Of a DNA stretch of 64,000 bases, positions 36,374-49,036 are shown in pieces. Origin of the DNA: Didymodactylos carnosus (taxonomy: Eukaryota; Rotifera; Eurotatoria; Philodinida; Philodinidae). The stretch's first letter is position 1; each line of letters opens with the position of its first letter. Location: assembly GCA_905250885.1 (NCBI GenBank), contig CAJNOQ010000002.1, forward strand, positions 62,001-126,000, written 5' to 3'. Both the position numbers and the translations under genes were made by a program. Below the pieces are notes generated by a model. It saw only the letters and a program-made list of their open reading frames with translations. It made no database searches and had not been told where the DNA came from.

Positions 36374-39023
36374 GTCTTCATGTAAATATTGATCTGCTGT
36401 TGTTTTCTTATAACAATAAAAATTTTGGTTGAATACCATCGTGGAAAAGACTCTCAAACATTGATTAGTTCTCTGATACTTTGAAAGACATATTTCAAAG
36501 CTAGAAAAATATGATGATAAACAACTATCATTCATCTTGGTGTATGATACTGCATAAATATCTCTTAAAAAGTTTTTACAGAGAGTCGATGTGCTCAACT
36601 CACAGTGCCGTCACCAAAGGAGGGACCCTTGCTTTTAGAAAAAAAATTTCTCTTTAACAATCTCTTTTTTCCCAAGAATTTCACCTGAGCTCTTGCCCAG
36701 ATTTGGTAACCAATCTAATTAATATTTAACAAAAACATTCTTTCTCCCACTTTGTCTCCCAAAATACTTGAGGGCAAAATCTTTCTTCCACTTTTCTTCA
36801 ATGAGGAAAAAAGTTCAAATTTATGTCAGCATTATCATTACCATTTAGTTATTGTGTTGAAATAATGATGCTAGATGGTGTTGTGTTCTACTACGTCTAT
36901 GATTTTCTTCCAAAAAATTGACACCCCTTCTGCTTTTCTCTCTCGCCGCGGTACTGTCTACTCATCAATCTATCAACAACAAAATATTTTCTTTTTCTTA
37001 ACACATTTCTCAATTATTTCTTAATAAATTTGTTGAAACTTATGTCTAAGGAGTATTGTCGAAATCTTTTTGTTTGAAACAAAGTCTCTAGAACAGACTA
37101 TTTGATAAAATTGCATCTGTTATAATATTTATTTCAAAACAAACAGCACCTTACAGTATAGTCTGTACTAACACTTTTCTCAAGGTCGTGTGAAAAGATA
37201 AAACGGTGTTGTTCGACAGAAGAAACTGCTTGTTAAGAAAAGATCAAATTGGACCTGTTTAAGGCTCACAAAGATATTCTACCTAATATTTCCGAAGTCA
37301 GTTGAATATGTGCCGGGTGCACTTTTTCTCTTACACATTTGAACAGAACAAAGAACGGGTACACTTAAGAAAATACACACTTTTTTGGTCACGAGTGACC
37401 GTACTTTTGAGATACACACCTATCGGCATACTTTATTTTTTACAGTGTATTTTATCGACATATTATGTTCCAATTAAACAAGAAACTTCAAATGTGTCTG
37501 TAATGCAACTATTCATTGAGTGTTGTGTATAGTTAAGTGACAATAGCTGCGTTGAACACAAATTGTTTTCAAGAGTATTTATTAGAGACAGAAATCAGGA
37601 TATGTAACTCGAGTGTACTGAGAAGCATAGCTTTTGTATTTAGTAGCTTTTAAAATTGTTACGTTTTCTGGCATTAAGTGGACTACGTCTTGAATCCATC
37701 TTCTTTATCCTTACTGGTTTAACGAAATTATCAGCGAATATGGAACATACTTGGAAAGTAACTAGAAAACCATTTCAGACCATACCAGTGTGAAACATCG
37801 CATCCTTCTTTTTGAATGTGCTGATATTCGAAACTTGATTTTTAGTAAAGCTTCTTTGATAATCTTTTAATTTATCTGCTCTGTTTTAGCCCACACGAAT
37901 GATAATAGAAGGAAACAATAATTTCAAGAAGTTATAGCCATTCCTTAAAAAGTCTATACGCTTCTTGTCATCAAATAGCTTGAAATTGCTACACGATCGA
38001 GGAATAATGTGATGTATGAGATCGTTTAATCGGATAAACTGCACAACTATTGATGTCTATGCCTAATCTTCTTTTTTGAACTTTTTTTCATTTTTTATAA
38101 TTTTTATCAAAGTTTTTTCACTTATCGTTTTTAACTATTTCGTTTTGAACCATTTTTTTCTTTCAATGTTATTTTACAAGCGTAAATAAAAAATGTCGTT
38201 TTTCGGAAGGTTTTTGTATTCTTTTCCATACTAACTGTTTATATTGGAAAGATAAAATATGATGTGATGTGATTATAGATCTCTAGTGCAAATTAAACAT
38301 CGACATATTCTGAACATGTTTAAATTTTTATTGACGATTCAGACAGAAATAAATATAGATCTGAAAACTAATAATGATTACATGTGGAAAGTACAAGGTA
38401 ATTGATGACCCAAAAGCCATCTGAAATCCGTGTTACTTTTCATTTTTAATAGTTAATGGTAAGAATTAATAGCTGAATTGAACTTCAATGTATTAGAATA
38501 CATTTTCTCTATAAACCAGGATGTTACTAAAGATTTTTTTATGTTTTCGTTTAAATGATTCAAAATAACGAACAGTCATCAATGGTTATTAACTAGCATC
38601 ATATGCTTGCTCGAATCTAGAACAGAGGGAAACATTATTGTTCTGCTTCAGAAAGGATAGACGTATGAAGAAGAGAAAAACTTTTTTTGTTGAAGTAAAT
38701 TGAAATGCAAAAACGGAAAGAGATAGATCAAATTCTTTTTTATCTTTTCTCATTTTTGAAATACCATCAGTGTCTATGAGTAAACAATGTTGCCGTTCGG
38801 TTTGTTTTTGTGTTCTAATGACGCACATAATATGTTCGAATTTGAAGAAGAAAAAAATATGTTCTTACACAATACATTTTTTTAGGATACATTTCGAAAG
38901 AAATTGATAGACGTGTATATACATATATATATATATATGTATACATAATCTACAAGGTAACAACAACCAAAACACACGGAAATTATATGGTATAATAATA
39001 ATAAGTGATTTTTTTGCTCAATC
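36374..39023. other. intergenic region between LSM10 and protease
   Basis: No gene supported across 2.6 kb. An (AT)n run flanked by TATACATA/TATGTATAC sits near 38915-38945, about 80 bases before the protease start, and may be part of its promoter. Confidence 0.4.
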
Positions 39024-40433
39024 ATGATTTTCGGATTAATTTGTATACTAATGATGAATATATTGATGGTAAGTACAGTATAAAATAGCTATATTTGAAT
39101 TAATTTAATCAGTTTCATTTTTTTGTATTCGCTTTTATTAGGTTATTAACTGTCAGCCGGTAAGTTTTACTTAAGAAATACTCTTAGTATATCTCGTTTC
39201 TTTTGACTAGATTTCTATTTATTTGTATATGTGTCTGTTAATATATTTTAGTCATTTCCATGGTCTTTTCCTAGACCGGACCAGATGAGTCGATGGAGTC
39301 AGCCATGGAATCGTGAATCAGACGATGGCTCGTCAAGTTTATATCATATTTTTGGTAGACCATCTCGACCACCCGTACGAGTAAGAGTATTATTATTTTT
39401 ACTATTGTATATGACGATAAAAAGAAGATATCTTCTGTTTCAGGACCCGTCAAAATGTGAAAATTGTTTTCGTTTAACTACTTTAACTGATGGAAAATAC
39501 ATTTTTGTTGAACCGTGTGGAGGCGAATCGTGTGTGGCCATTGTTAATAATTCAAGAATAAGAAATTTCGGAAAAACTGTGGCATATGATTTAAATAAAT
39601 GTGGAAAATCAAATGAAATATCATCAAAGAGCGATATCATCCCAAAAGCGTTGCAATTAAAAATTAGCACTAGTTATAAGAATACAGTGAGAAGAGGAGA
39701 AATGCCATGGCTGGTTCGTCTTGAATCTCGTACGAATCTTCAATCTCTTTACCTTAGTATGTGTGGTGGTACCATCATTCATCCTCAGTGGATATTGACA
39801 GCTGCGCACTGTCTTCTTGACAGTAACACAGAAACACTTTATGCCGCAGATGGTGTGTCAGTTTATGTAGGCCATTCGAGTCGCCGACAAATAGGTGATG
39901 ATACAGTTAGGGTCAATCCAGCAATGTACATATTACATCCAAAATTTCGTATAGGAAGATATTCAGCACCTGTACACGATCTAGCATTGATTAAATTAGC
40001 AACACCATTAAAACTTAACAAAAATACGGACATCATTTGTCTTCCAGAGAAAACAGATGATTTAACCGATGGGACTCTAGCACACACAGCCGGTTGGGGA
40101 CGATCGTCTGATAATAGTCCTGTTGTTGATGAAGCGAGAAGAGCTCGAATAAGAATTTCACCAGATGCTTGTCGAAAATTGCCGATGAATCGTACAATTC
40201 ATATTTGTGGACGAAATGAAAAAGGCAATAACATTTGTTCAGGAGATTCAGGTTCGGGATTGTATGTTCGAGCTGGTATCATCAACGGAACAAGTACAAC
40301 ATGGAAATGGCATGTATTTGGCGTAGCATCATTTGGACGAGAAGAATGTCAAGTATCAGTAAATCATGATAATGCATTTTCATCTGTAGCAGCCGATATT
40401 GATTGGATTAAAAGTGTAATTAGGACGTACTAA
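39024..40433 (+). CDS. divergent secreted S1 serine protease, 4 exons, 393 aa
   Basis: Exons are 39024-39068, 39142-39159 (18-base microexon), 39252-39380 and 39444-40433. The N-terminus is a hydrophobic signal peptide (MIFGLICILMMNILMVINC) spread over two exons. A Pro/Trp-rich linker and a Cys-rich segment (KCENCFRL..EPCGGESC) follow, then a chymotrypsin-fold domain. The triad is His186 in TAAHC, Asp243 in DLALIKL and Ser333 in GDSGSG. Cysteines for the usual disulfides are in place. Oddities: the residue six before the catalytic Ser, which sets S1 specificity (Asp in trypsin), is Asn327; GDSGGP is GDSGSGL; and counting back from GEMPW the usual IVGG activation N-terminus is TSYK. So it is probably active or recently active but not trypsin-like, and its zymogen activation is unclear. 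AATAAAGG at 40559 is a likely polyadenylation signal. Confidence 0.9.
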
Positions 40434-40879
40434 TTGAATATGGATATTGATCAAGAATTTTAATGGCGGAATTTAGCTAGTCAGTTGGATGTTCATATTT
40501 ATATTTGTAAATCTTTTTTTTCTGTTGCTCATTTAATGTAAATGTATTGCAAAAACAGAATAAAGGGGCGCGTGTGAGTGAGAGTTATTCGAAAAAGACC
40601 AGAGGTTATCGACTCAACATCAGAAAATTCTATTCAAAATGCCGTTAATGACGAAAATGTTAAGTAATCAACTACTTTTTCCACGTCAATTTTTTGATGA
40701 TAAAAGAAGATGAATGAAAAACAAAACAAAAAATTGAGTAAAAAATTTCAAAATATAATCGACAATTGTAATTTGTGATAATAAAACTGAATAATGACAA
40801 AATAAAGCATACCACATCCACAACCATTTTTCTTCTCACTATAAAACAAGGTCGAGAATTGGATTGTAGATTTAGATCG

Positions 40880-41600
40880 ATTAATTTTGACATTATTCAA
40901 TTTTATTACCACAAACAATATTGGAATTGTTCAACGTCTTAGTCAAACATACGGCAATGGTATATTGAAGATGATACGACGATATGAACGATTATCAAAG
41001 GAAATAATTAAATCAGACTGTGATTTTAAGTTTGTCAGAATATACTTATTGAACAATTTAATATCCCAGTTTGTGCATTATCGTAGTCAAAAAATGGTTA
41101 TCCATCAAATTTAGTCAAAAGAAAAATAAAGAATTAAATTGAACAATATAAGAAACAACAACAATAAGAAAACAAATGAGAAAGAAGAAAAATATCTTGC
41201 TTCGTTGACATATTATAAAACAAAAAGATTGGCAAACAAATTTGGAATTATATTAGAAAAATGATATCTGTCAACTGAAGTTATTGTTGGATTTAAACCT
41301 GATTTAATATGGAAGAAATTATTCATGCAAAAGTATAAAGGTTTAGATGATATTAATAGTGGTGTAATTTAAAAAATTAAATGTAGTAAATTTTATAAAG
41401 TATATTATATATTCGTCAAACCAAACTTTACTTGGTGATAAGGATAGAACAACATAAAGAAGGTTTGAAAGAAGAAGGAAAATCAGCAATAGCTGATGAT
41501 ATGCACAATAACAAAAACCGTACCGTACAGTTTAATCTAGCTTGGAGATGTCAACTGGAAAAAACGTGACAGAAAAGAAACGTTAATAGCAGTGAAACAT
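40880..41600 (+). pseudogene. decayed GIY-YIG / Penelope-like retroelement remnant
   Basis: Translation of the plus strand gives pieces of a protein. First comes a basic helical segment (LSQTYGNGILKMIRRYERLSKE), then LTYYKTKRLANKFGIILEK, a STEVIVGFKPDLIWKKLF segment, VI.KIKCSKF and YIRQTKLYLVIRIEQHKEGL, ending KSAIADDMHNNKN. The order KIKCS..YIGQT..L..RI.EHK..KSAIADH is that of GIY-YIG endonuclease domains attached to Penelope-like elements. It is interrupted by stop codons and at least one frame change, so it is dead. I see no reverse transcriptase motifs, so either only the end pieces survive or the source was an RT-less GIY-YIG gene. Confidence 0.55.
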
Positions 41601-42703
41601 TCAACGTCATATTACAAAATAAGCCATATGTTAATATTTAAATGACCAGTAGCAAAAAATCCTGTTCTTATTTTTTTTTGTTTTTTACTTTTAAAATTTT
41701 GTATTTTTCGTTTTTTATTTGTAAAACAAGGAAGAGGAACACTGCAGGTAGACAATTCCAATTATACGTTTCTCGCCATTGTTCAAAAGAAAAGAATAGT
41801 ATAAACGAAACAATTGTACATATATATGTATATTTATATGTGTGTGTGTGTGTATATTTTTGTAGTTGAAGATGATTTATGATATAAATCAAAAGCTTTA
41901 CAGTGAGAAGAGAAATTATTGTAGATTTTATATGATTCATTTTGCTACCATTCAACAATTCTAACAGTTATTCTCTATTCATAAAAAAAATTTATGATTT
42001 GTTAGTCAAATTTTTTGATAATAAATTTCAGGATTTGTTGGTAAATAGAAATATGCTCATTAAAAGAAACAAATGAAATAGTGGTCATAATATTAATTAT
42101 TTACTCTGACGATGAGCTGGTGACATGAAACGTTTTTTTAGAATAAATTTTAAATTTTAAATAATTAATTCGTGTTGTAAAAAATATTATGAGCTTATAC
42201 AAAGTCCTGCCGTTATATACCCTGAAACAGTGGTGCCCTGATAACTATGCAACCATTTCATTATGATAACGTGATTAAAGTGTCATGTGAAAATGATATT
42301 CTCGGTTTTTGCAGTGTTTCTGAATATACTAAAAACACAATCTTTAATACTTTCACTTTTAGAGCAATCTATTGAATGATATTTGGGGTTGTAATAGTGC
42401 CACAAAAGAAGAAGAATGGCACAATGTTTTTTGTAAAAGGCTATACGAAAAATAAAAATAGATATAACTTAGCAACTTGTAAATCCATTTTCTAAATTAA
42501 TATAAAATAATTTGAAAAAAGACTAAATCTATGTATAATAATAATAATTTAGTATTGTTAATAATTTATATTATAATAATTTAGTATTGTTTAAAAATAA
42601 CAGTTCACATGCGTTAGTGATGATCTGTTTGAATTGATAATGGGTGTACGATATTATTGGCTGATTGTGTATTTGATAACCTTGAGATTGATGGTAACTG
42701 ATG
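41601..42703. other. intergenic stretch
   Basis: No gene. A (GT)n microsatellite occurs near 41839-41852. The motif AATAATTTAGTATTGTT is directly repeated at about 42541 and 42572. Confidence 0.4.
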
Positions 42704-45163
42704 CTAATCATTAGTTAAGTGTTCACTGGTTGCTGCTGCGGCGATAGCGGCTGATTTTGTTTGAAACTTTCGTTGAACGGTAGCTTCGACGTTTTTTCGA
42801 ACAACATTTGTTATTGTTTGTTGATGTTCAAGTTGTTGTTCAGTTGTTTGCGGCGTTATATATGTACGATTTTTTGTCTGTACACGCGGTAATATGTCAT
42901 CGTAAACATCTGTTGGGTGTTGAACCAGATTTGTTGTTTCAATTTCTATTTCATCGATACCAGCCGTTTTATAAATATCATCATTATCATCGGCGACTGG
43001 TGGATATCCTAAATGTAAACCAGTTAATATGTAATAGAATCTTAAAATGGGATATCGGACTTTCATTGAAAAGCTTTCATTAAAAGGAAGTTCATTAAAA
43101 TTTTTAACGAAATTCTTGTGCCATGAAAAACTCTAGTTTATAGTCATTTTGCATGAGACATTTTAATGAAAGTACCGGATTTTCATTAAAAAACTTTTAA
43201 GGAAAAGTTCCGATACTTCCATTAAAAGAAAACGCTTTAATGAAAGTTTTTCTAATGAGAGTCATCCAACCCCTTAAAATAAAATAAGATTTAATTTACT
43301 TTTCTGTCGACCATTTTTTTCTGTCACAACACTTTCGTACTCGGAATCTTCGTCACTTAATGTACTTTCAACATCTTTCGTTCTCATTACCATATTAATA
43401 TCATACGGTAATATTTCTGCTTTATCATTCAATGGAGGAAAATTGGGTGGAGCTGGCCATTGATCAAGATTATTAAATGAGATTGAACGATTACCTAAAT
43501 GATCGTCATTTGGAGCAAAACGTTGGTCAGAATTGGCCGAATAAATATTACTGTCAGAATACCAATGAGGTGATAAATTATGGAATTTTTTCGTTATTTG
43601 TTCATAATCATTGTTCTTTAGATTATCGTCTGAACGTGACTGTATATTATCATCAGATGTAGTGTATGTGTTTCGGTTATTATGACTTTTATTTGGTAAA
43701 ACTGATGAATCATCGACTAATGTGTCATATTTGCCCAATCGTTCCCAAACAGGTTCCTCATTAACGATTTCTATTGATGCACGTTTGACAGGTGATGCTG
43801 GATTACCCAATCTCACTGATGATTCATTTCTAAATTAAGAAAAAACCTTATGATATTAAACAAGTGTCAAGAGATTCATGAAACATTCTTATACCTGCTA
43901 GTGGATAAATTTGTTGCATTAATATTATTCGAAGATGTTGGTGGTGGAGTATTACTCATCTCTCTTGCGTTTTGTCTTGTTGCTATATTTGGTGAATTAT
44001 TATCAGGTTCTTCATATTGAATGTGAAACAGTGTGGTTTCTTCCCATTGTGGAGCATCAGCAATATGCTCAGTTGCCATATTGATTCGGGTTGTATATGG
44101 TCCTTGTAAACGTATTATGGTTGTGCGTGGAGATGGTGGGGATGATTGTTCTTGAACATAGTACGTGCCTTGTTCGATGGAGGGTGCTTGTAGAATTTGG
44201 TAGTTTTCTTCTTCGTTAATAATAATATTTTTTTTAGTATTTCGTGTGATTTTCGTTTCAATATTTTCTGTTACACTGTTTTGATTATTACTATAAAAGG
44301 ATGGTGGTTGTACTCTAAAATCAAGACATCAATTGATTTTCAAATAATTGAGATACAATAGTATAAAACTTACCCGATAGACATTAATCGATGATTAGAT
44401 GCTTCAGATGAATGAGATGAAGACGCGGATAATGAATTTGGTTTATTATCTGATGTTTGAGCACGAATAATGGTAACTATCGGTGCTATACTTCTATTAT
44501 CATCCTCGTTTCCGTTTTTGAACTCATATTGATTCGAACGTGCTCCAGAGCCTACCAAACTTGATTGATGTAAATTATTTTCATTTTTTGCGTCTAAATA
44601 ATCGTTGTGAGTTGTACGACCCTGACTAACTTCTCGATAAGTATCATCTTGTATCGGTGGTGGAGGTGACGTAATGAATTGACGACCTTGTTCAATGGCA
44701 TATACAGATCCATTACCTCCACCTGCATGTTGTCCATACAGTGGCACAAATTCATCCACTTTGTCACCATATTTTCTCTGCAAATAATCAGTAACGGTGC
44801 GTTGTAAACGAAACGAATACAGAAAAATCATTTCTTACCTTTAGAAAAAAACGATTGTGTCCATACCTCTGGCAGCAATATCTCAGTAAGCATAATAATG
44901 CTAATAGTTCACATAGTAACAGAGCACATATTGCCCAAATTACCAATGCACGATTGATCCACCAAGCAAAATCCGCACTAGAAAAAAAACATTTTTAAAC
45001 AAATTTTTTTTAAAAAGCACTTCAGAAACAGGTAGCTCAAACTAAATTGGCTGGTTAGATATAATATGTAAAACTTCAGTAAAAGATGTATTCTTTTATT
45101 GAATATTAAATAACTGAAAACTACTTACGATTGTTGAACTGGCGTAGTGAATGTCTGGCCCAT
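42704..45163 (-). CDS. unknown single-pass membrane protein, 610 aa, 6 exons
   Basis: Exons on the minus strand are 45163-45129, 44977-44839, 44777-44374, 44314-43895, 43829-43300 and 43008-42704; all phases agree. A short extracellular N-terminus (MGQTFTTPVQQSADFAWWINR) precedes one membrane helix at about residues 22-44 (LVIWAICALLLCELLALLCLL) and a juxtamembrane RYCCQRYGHNR, where the paired Cys may be palmitoylated. The remaining 550 residues are polar and look disordered, with Pro runs (SPPPP, TPPPTSS), acidic stretches (DEDSEYESV) and no domain I recognise. Lack of a cleavable signal suggests a type III (N-out) anchor with a long cytoplasmic tail, as in some adaptor or adhesion-linked scaffolds. 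Function unknown. The last intron holds repeated ACTTTCATTAAAA words. Confidence 0.8.
43055..43260. repeat. ACTTTCATTAAAA repeats in an intron
   Basis: Five or more variants of TTTCATTAAAA and its complement TTTTAATGAAA lie within about 200 bases, arranged so the two halves can pair. It enlarges one intron of the membrane-protein gene to about 290 bases. Confidence 0.55.
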
Positions 45164-48100
45164 TCATAAACTGTTAACAGCTTTATACAAATATATCCGC
45201 TCTTGTTCGATAATAAGAATTTTTATACATAAATCATCACTTCACAAGTTAATAAAAGCACAAAGTCCTGTTATTTACTTTACAGTTCATTGAAAATTTG
45301 TTCGGTTTTGTCCTATCATTGATCAATAGATATTACTCAATACAATATTCGGGTATGTAGCTATTTGTGTTGGTTCAACTTTGTGGTTTGCTATTCATTT
45401 ATCATTTTCACTCTTTTTTTTTCTCCTTTATTTAAAAAAAGAAATGCATATACATAGCAAACATATGCATGAAAAAAAGAAAGTACAGATGACTGTTGTT
45501 CGATTTTCCTTTATTTTAGATGTATATATATATAAAAATGTTGGAATAAGTAAAATAAGTGGTATAACACGTGTTCATCATTAATAAATAATGTTAACGA
45601 ATATGTATATCCAATGTCTAAACACCGATAATTGTAAGGTGATCAAACAATGAAGAAGAGTTAGAATAAAATGAATAATAGATTGTCTCCTTACAATAGC
45701 ATGCTGATAATAGCATCATACTGTAAAATGTATGTGTGGTTTTAAAACGAAATGCAAGCCATATAAAGTAAGTTTTTTCTTCTTTTTTTTCTTTTGTTTT
45801 GTCCGATTCTAGTAATAAAAAAAAACTGAATTCTTTCTTTCAAGTTGTTTACAAAAAATTTGTTCTAACGTAAAATCAAATTTCGACAAAATAAAAGGAT
45901 AAATATAAAATAACACTTATAGTATTTCATACTCAGACATTCGACATTTTTTCTTCTCTTTTTTGTTCTGTGGAAAAACGAATCTGAAAAATTATGTTGA
46001 GAGTGAAGGTCTTTGCAGAAAAACAGATCAACTCGAAGTTTTTTCTTTTACATTTTTTATACTTAATCCAAACTATAGTCAGTTTTTATTCTAGATACAA
46101 GTTCATTTTAACATTGCTCGAAAGTTTTTAGATGAAATATTAGCTGTTAGATGTACGCTATTGAGTTGAAATTATTAGAGAAACTACCCAACTGTTGCAA
46201 TTACTTCAGGAGTCGGTGCCAGACCACTCTCTGACTTTTGACTATTTCCCATATTTAGTCTGTGATTTAAGCATATATATATATCAAATAATCTGTCACA
46301 AAGGACGTTTTTTCTCTGGATTTAAATTATTTTTTCTGTACAAATTCGTTTTCGTGAATCAATGACTCTACATGGAAACATTCTACCCTTTACAACAAAA
46401 GAAAGTTGTTTCTCCGGTATTACTTTTTCTATATCAGAAAAAATCTTTCTCTAGAAAAGATTTATACATCTATGATAGATTAATAGCAAGACAAATTTCA
46501 TTAATTTTAAACAACTTTTGACTTGTATACTGATCGGAGAGCTCCTACTTTTTTTGTTCAAGTAAGAATCAGAAAAGGAAATTAAGAAATAAAATCATCG
46601 AACAACACTTTTTTACTGATAAATTTTTGGTCTATTTCGATAATTGCAAAGAGAATATTTTACGTGAAATTTGATACACAGATTGTGTCTGCTGTTTAAT
46701 TGTTCAAAAGAAAGATGTTGTAATATTCTATAATATCCGCTTACAGTCCACATCATAATTACTTTGCTCATTCGATCTTTTCAAATCTAATTTGTTTGTT
46801 TAAGATCATTTTAGTGACACTTTATAACTTTAGAGTCGTAACCAGAATTTTTTGTCTTCTTCCTCATCCGTCTTTCGGAGCGATACGAAACATCCTTGGG
46901 TGTAGGTGAACTGAACACCTTCTGGGTGAACCTTGAATTTTGTTCTATTCAATGCTAGTTTCTCAGTCGTGATTATTCTTTATCATGACTTATCTGTGTA
47001 AAAACAAAAGTGCTGTCAAGAAGAAGCTTTTTTGTCTGAAAACCACAAGAAAATGTTTCGATATTTAAACTTAATAAATGGTTCGCTCTAATCCAAATTC
47101 GATTTGAAAAGCAAAATTTTGTGACGTTCTTCTTGGGCAGAAAAATTCGATCTTCCAACGGTAGATTTATTCTCCTAGGGCAGATAGAAACATAGGAGAA
47201 AATTCTGAAGAAGAGTCCGATCCAAGAGCTTTTTCTGGAATTAAATTGTTCTGATTCTGTGCATCAATTTTGGAATAGAATGGCTCCAAATGCTCATGGC
47301 TTAAAGAAAGTCAAATCGACAAAACAACTGTATTATACCAATCCAAATTTGTGTTGTGCTTTCATGTTAGCTATTGTTCAAGAAAAATTTTGAATATAAT
47401 TCGAATGGAGAACAAATGTCAGATCAATCGTTCAAAGGTTTTTCTATTGAGTAAGAACTCACATCCCATTGGACAATAACGATATTGCCGTCCTCCCATA
47501 GTTGTGTCAGTGTTGTAATTTATTCAACTTTATTTACTCATAATATTGCAAAAAATAGTATAAAATATTTCCAATTCTAAAAATTCAATTTTCTTTTTCA
47601 AATTTCTAACATAAATCTGATTCGCTACCCCAAATAACAACTAAGAACTATAACAACAGTGTCAGAATAAGCACCAGCAAAATAAATTGATGCTAGATTG
47701 CGAAGCAACCTCTACTGTGATATTTTGAGCGCTATATCATTTATGAACAAAAACGATAAACAAAATCTATAGAAAAACATGTCGGAACCATAATCTTGCA
47801 TAACTGCTGCACATCTTATATTGATAATCATCAAGAAATGACGATCAAACGACTTTGTCCTGTACATGTCCAAAAAAAAAGACAAGCTACAGGCAAAAAT
47901 ATAGAACAGGAATTTGAAGAAACATATAATTTTCGCATGTCTTTATAATCAGCGGCGTCTATTCCCATCTAAACATTTGAGGCATAAAGCGTCATTTTCA
48001 TTTTATACAGTCTATAAAAAGTTAATTTTCTAACTCATATGAAAACTTACTTGAATTAATCTTAAAAACAATGATGTGCTGTAACTTGCAAATTTCTCTC

Positions 48101-48429
48101 AATATTCAATCTACGAGAAAAACGTGTATTTTCTATGTTCTGCTGCGAAGAAGCAATCATTAAATTCTAAAACGTCCCACCTCTAAAACTCATAGAAAAC
48201 TTTACACTTCCCAACGTTAAATAAAACCACTACCTATTTCCCCTTCTCAAAGTGCACTTCTTGAAACGTTAACTTCAACTCTCTCACTCTAGTTCAACCT
48301 GGCATGGTAGTAAAAAAATTTTCAAGACACCATCTTATTTTTCTATTTGAGAGCATCGTGTCCCAAACGTACCGTAACGTAGACACCGCTGTTTATAATT
48401 AAACCAGTACTTTCATAAAAAAAAAAACA
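45164..48429. other. intergenic region
   Basis: 3.3 kb with no supportable gene. Short frames at 45381-45584 and 46973-47158 lack motifs and splice partners. Confidence 0.4.
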
Positions 48430-48439
48430 ATTTTACTCG

Positions 48440-48545
48440 ATAACAAAAGGAAATTCATAGACGGCATAACCAGCTACTCTGCTGCCGCAAGGAAATTCAT
48501 AGACGGGCATGACCAGCTACTCTGCTGCCGCAAGGAAATTCCGTG
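48440..48545. repeat. tandem duplication of a ~52-base unit
   Basis: The unit AAGGAAATTCATAGACGG(G)CAT.ACCAGCTACTCTGCTGCCGC occurs twice head to tail, differing by one indel and one substitution, and a third partial copy (AAGGAAATTC) follows. The second copy forms the outer part of the palindrome to its right. Confidence 0.85.
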
Positions 48546-49036
48546 ACGTTTTTTAGCATTTTGTTTCTCGTATAATTTTCGAAGCCCGAGAAATCAAAGA
48601 TTTAAAAAGTTTCAGATTAAAGAGAAAAGTGTGATACAAATTACAACAGAATACAAACACGTCTTGAAAGTTATTCGAAAGAGTACGTGTTTGTATTGTC
48701 ATCGTAGTTTTTGAACAGAAGAATGTGTAAACTACAACAACATCTCAAAATCTTTAGCACACCTTTCTCTTTAATCTGAAACGTTTTAAATCTATGATCT
48801 TCTCAGGCTTCGAAAACTTTACACTGCGAAAAAAAGTGTCTTTTGGTGAAGTTTAGGGCACATGAAAATGCCCTGTTTTTTGTTTTCACGTTGAATGTGG
48901 CACACTTAGGACACTTTCATGTGCCCTAAACCTCACCAAAGGGCACTTTTTTTTCACAGTGTACGGGAAACAAAATGCTAAAAAAGGCCATGAAATTTCC
49001 CTCCGTTAGCAGAGTTAACTGGTCATGCCGTAAATA
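48500..49036. mobile_element. large palindromic element
   Basis: The left arm (about 48500-48630) reads GGCATGACCAG, ACTCTGCT, GGAAATTCC, TTTTTTAGCATTTTGTTTC, TTTTCGAAGC, GATTTAAAA and GTTTCAGATTAAAGAGAAA. The complement of the right arm (about 48765-49036) reads the same in the same order, except that a 138-base MITE interrupts it. The loop of about 130 bases contains AATACAAACACG and its near complement CGTGTTTGTATTG. No protein is encoded. Confidence 0.8.
48823..48960. mobile_element. Tc1/mariner-like MITE inserted in the palindrome's right arm
   Basis: CACTGCGAAAAAAAGTGTC, TGGTGAAGTTTAGGGCACATGAAA at the left pairs with TTTCATGTGCCCTAAACCTCACCA and CACTTTTTTTTCACAGTG at the right. The element is about 138 bases and almost wholly self-complementary, with TA on both sides. 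The uninterrupted left arm of the host palindrome serves as an empty-site reference (CGTATAATTTTCGAAG), which supports TA duplication, the hallmark of Tc1/mariner-type insertion. Confidence 0.78.
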
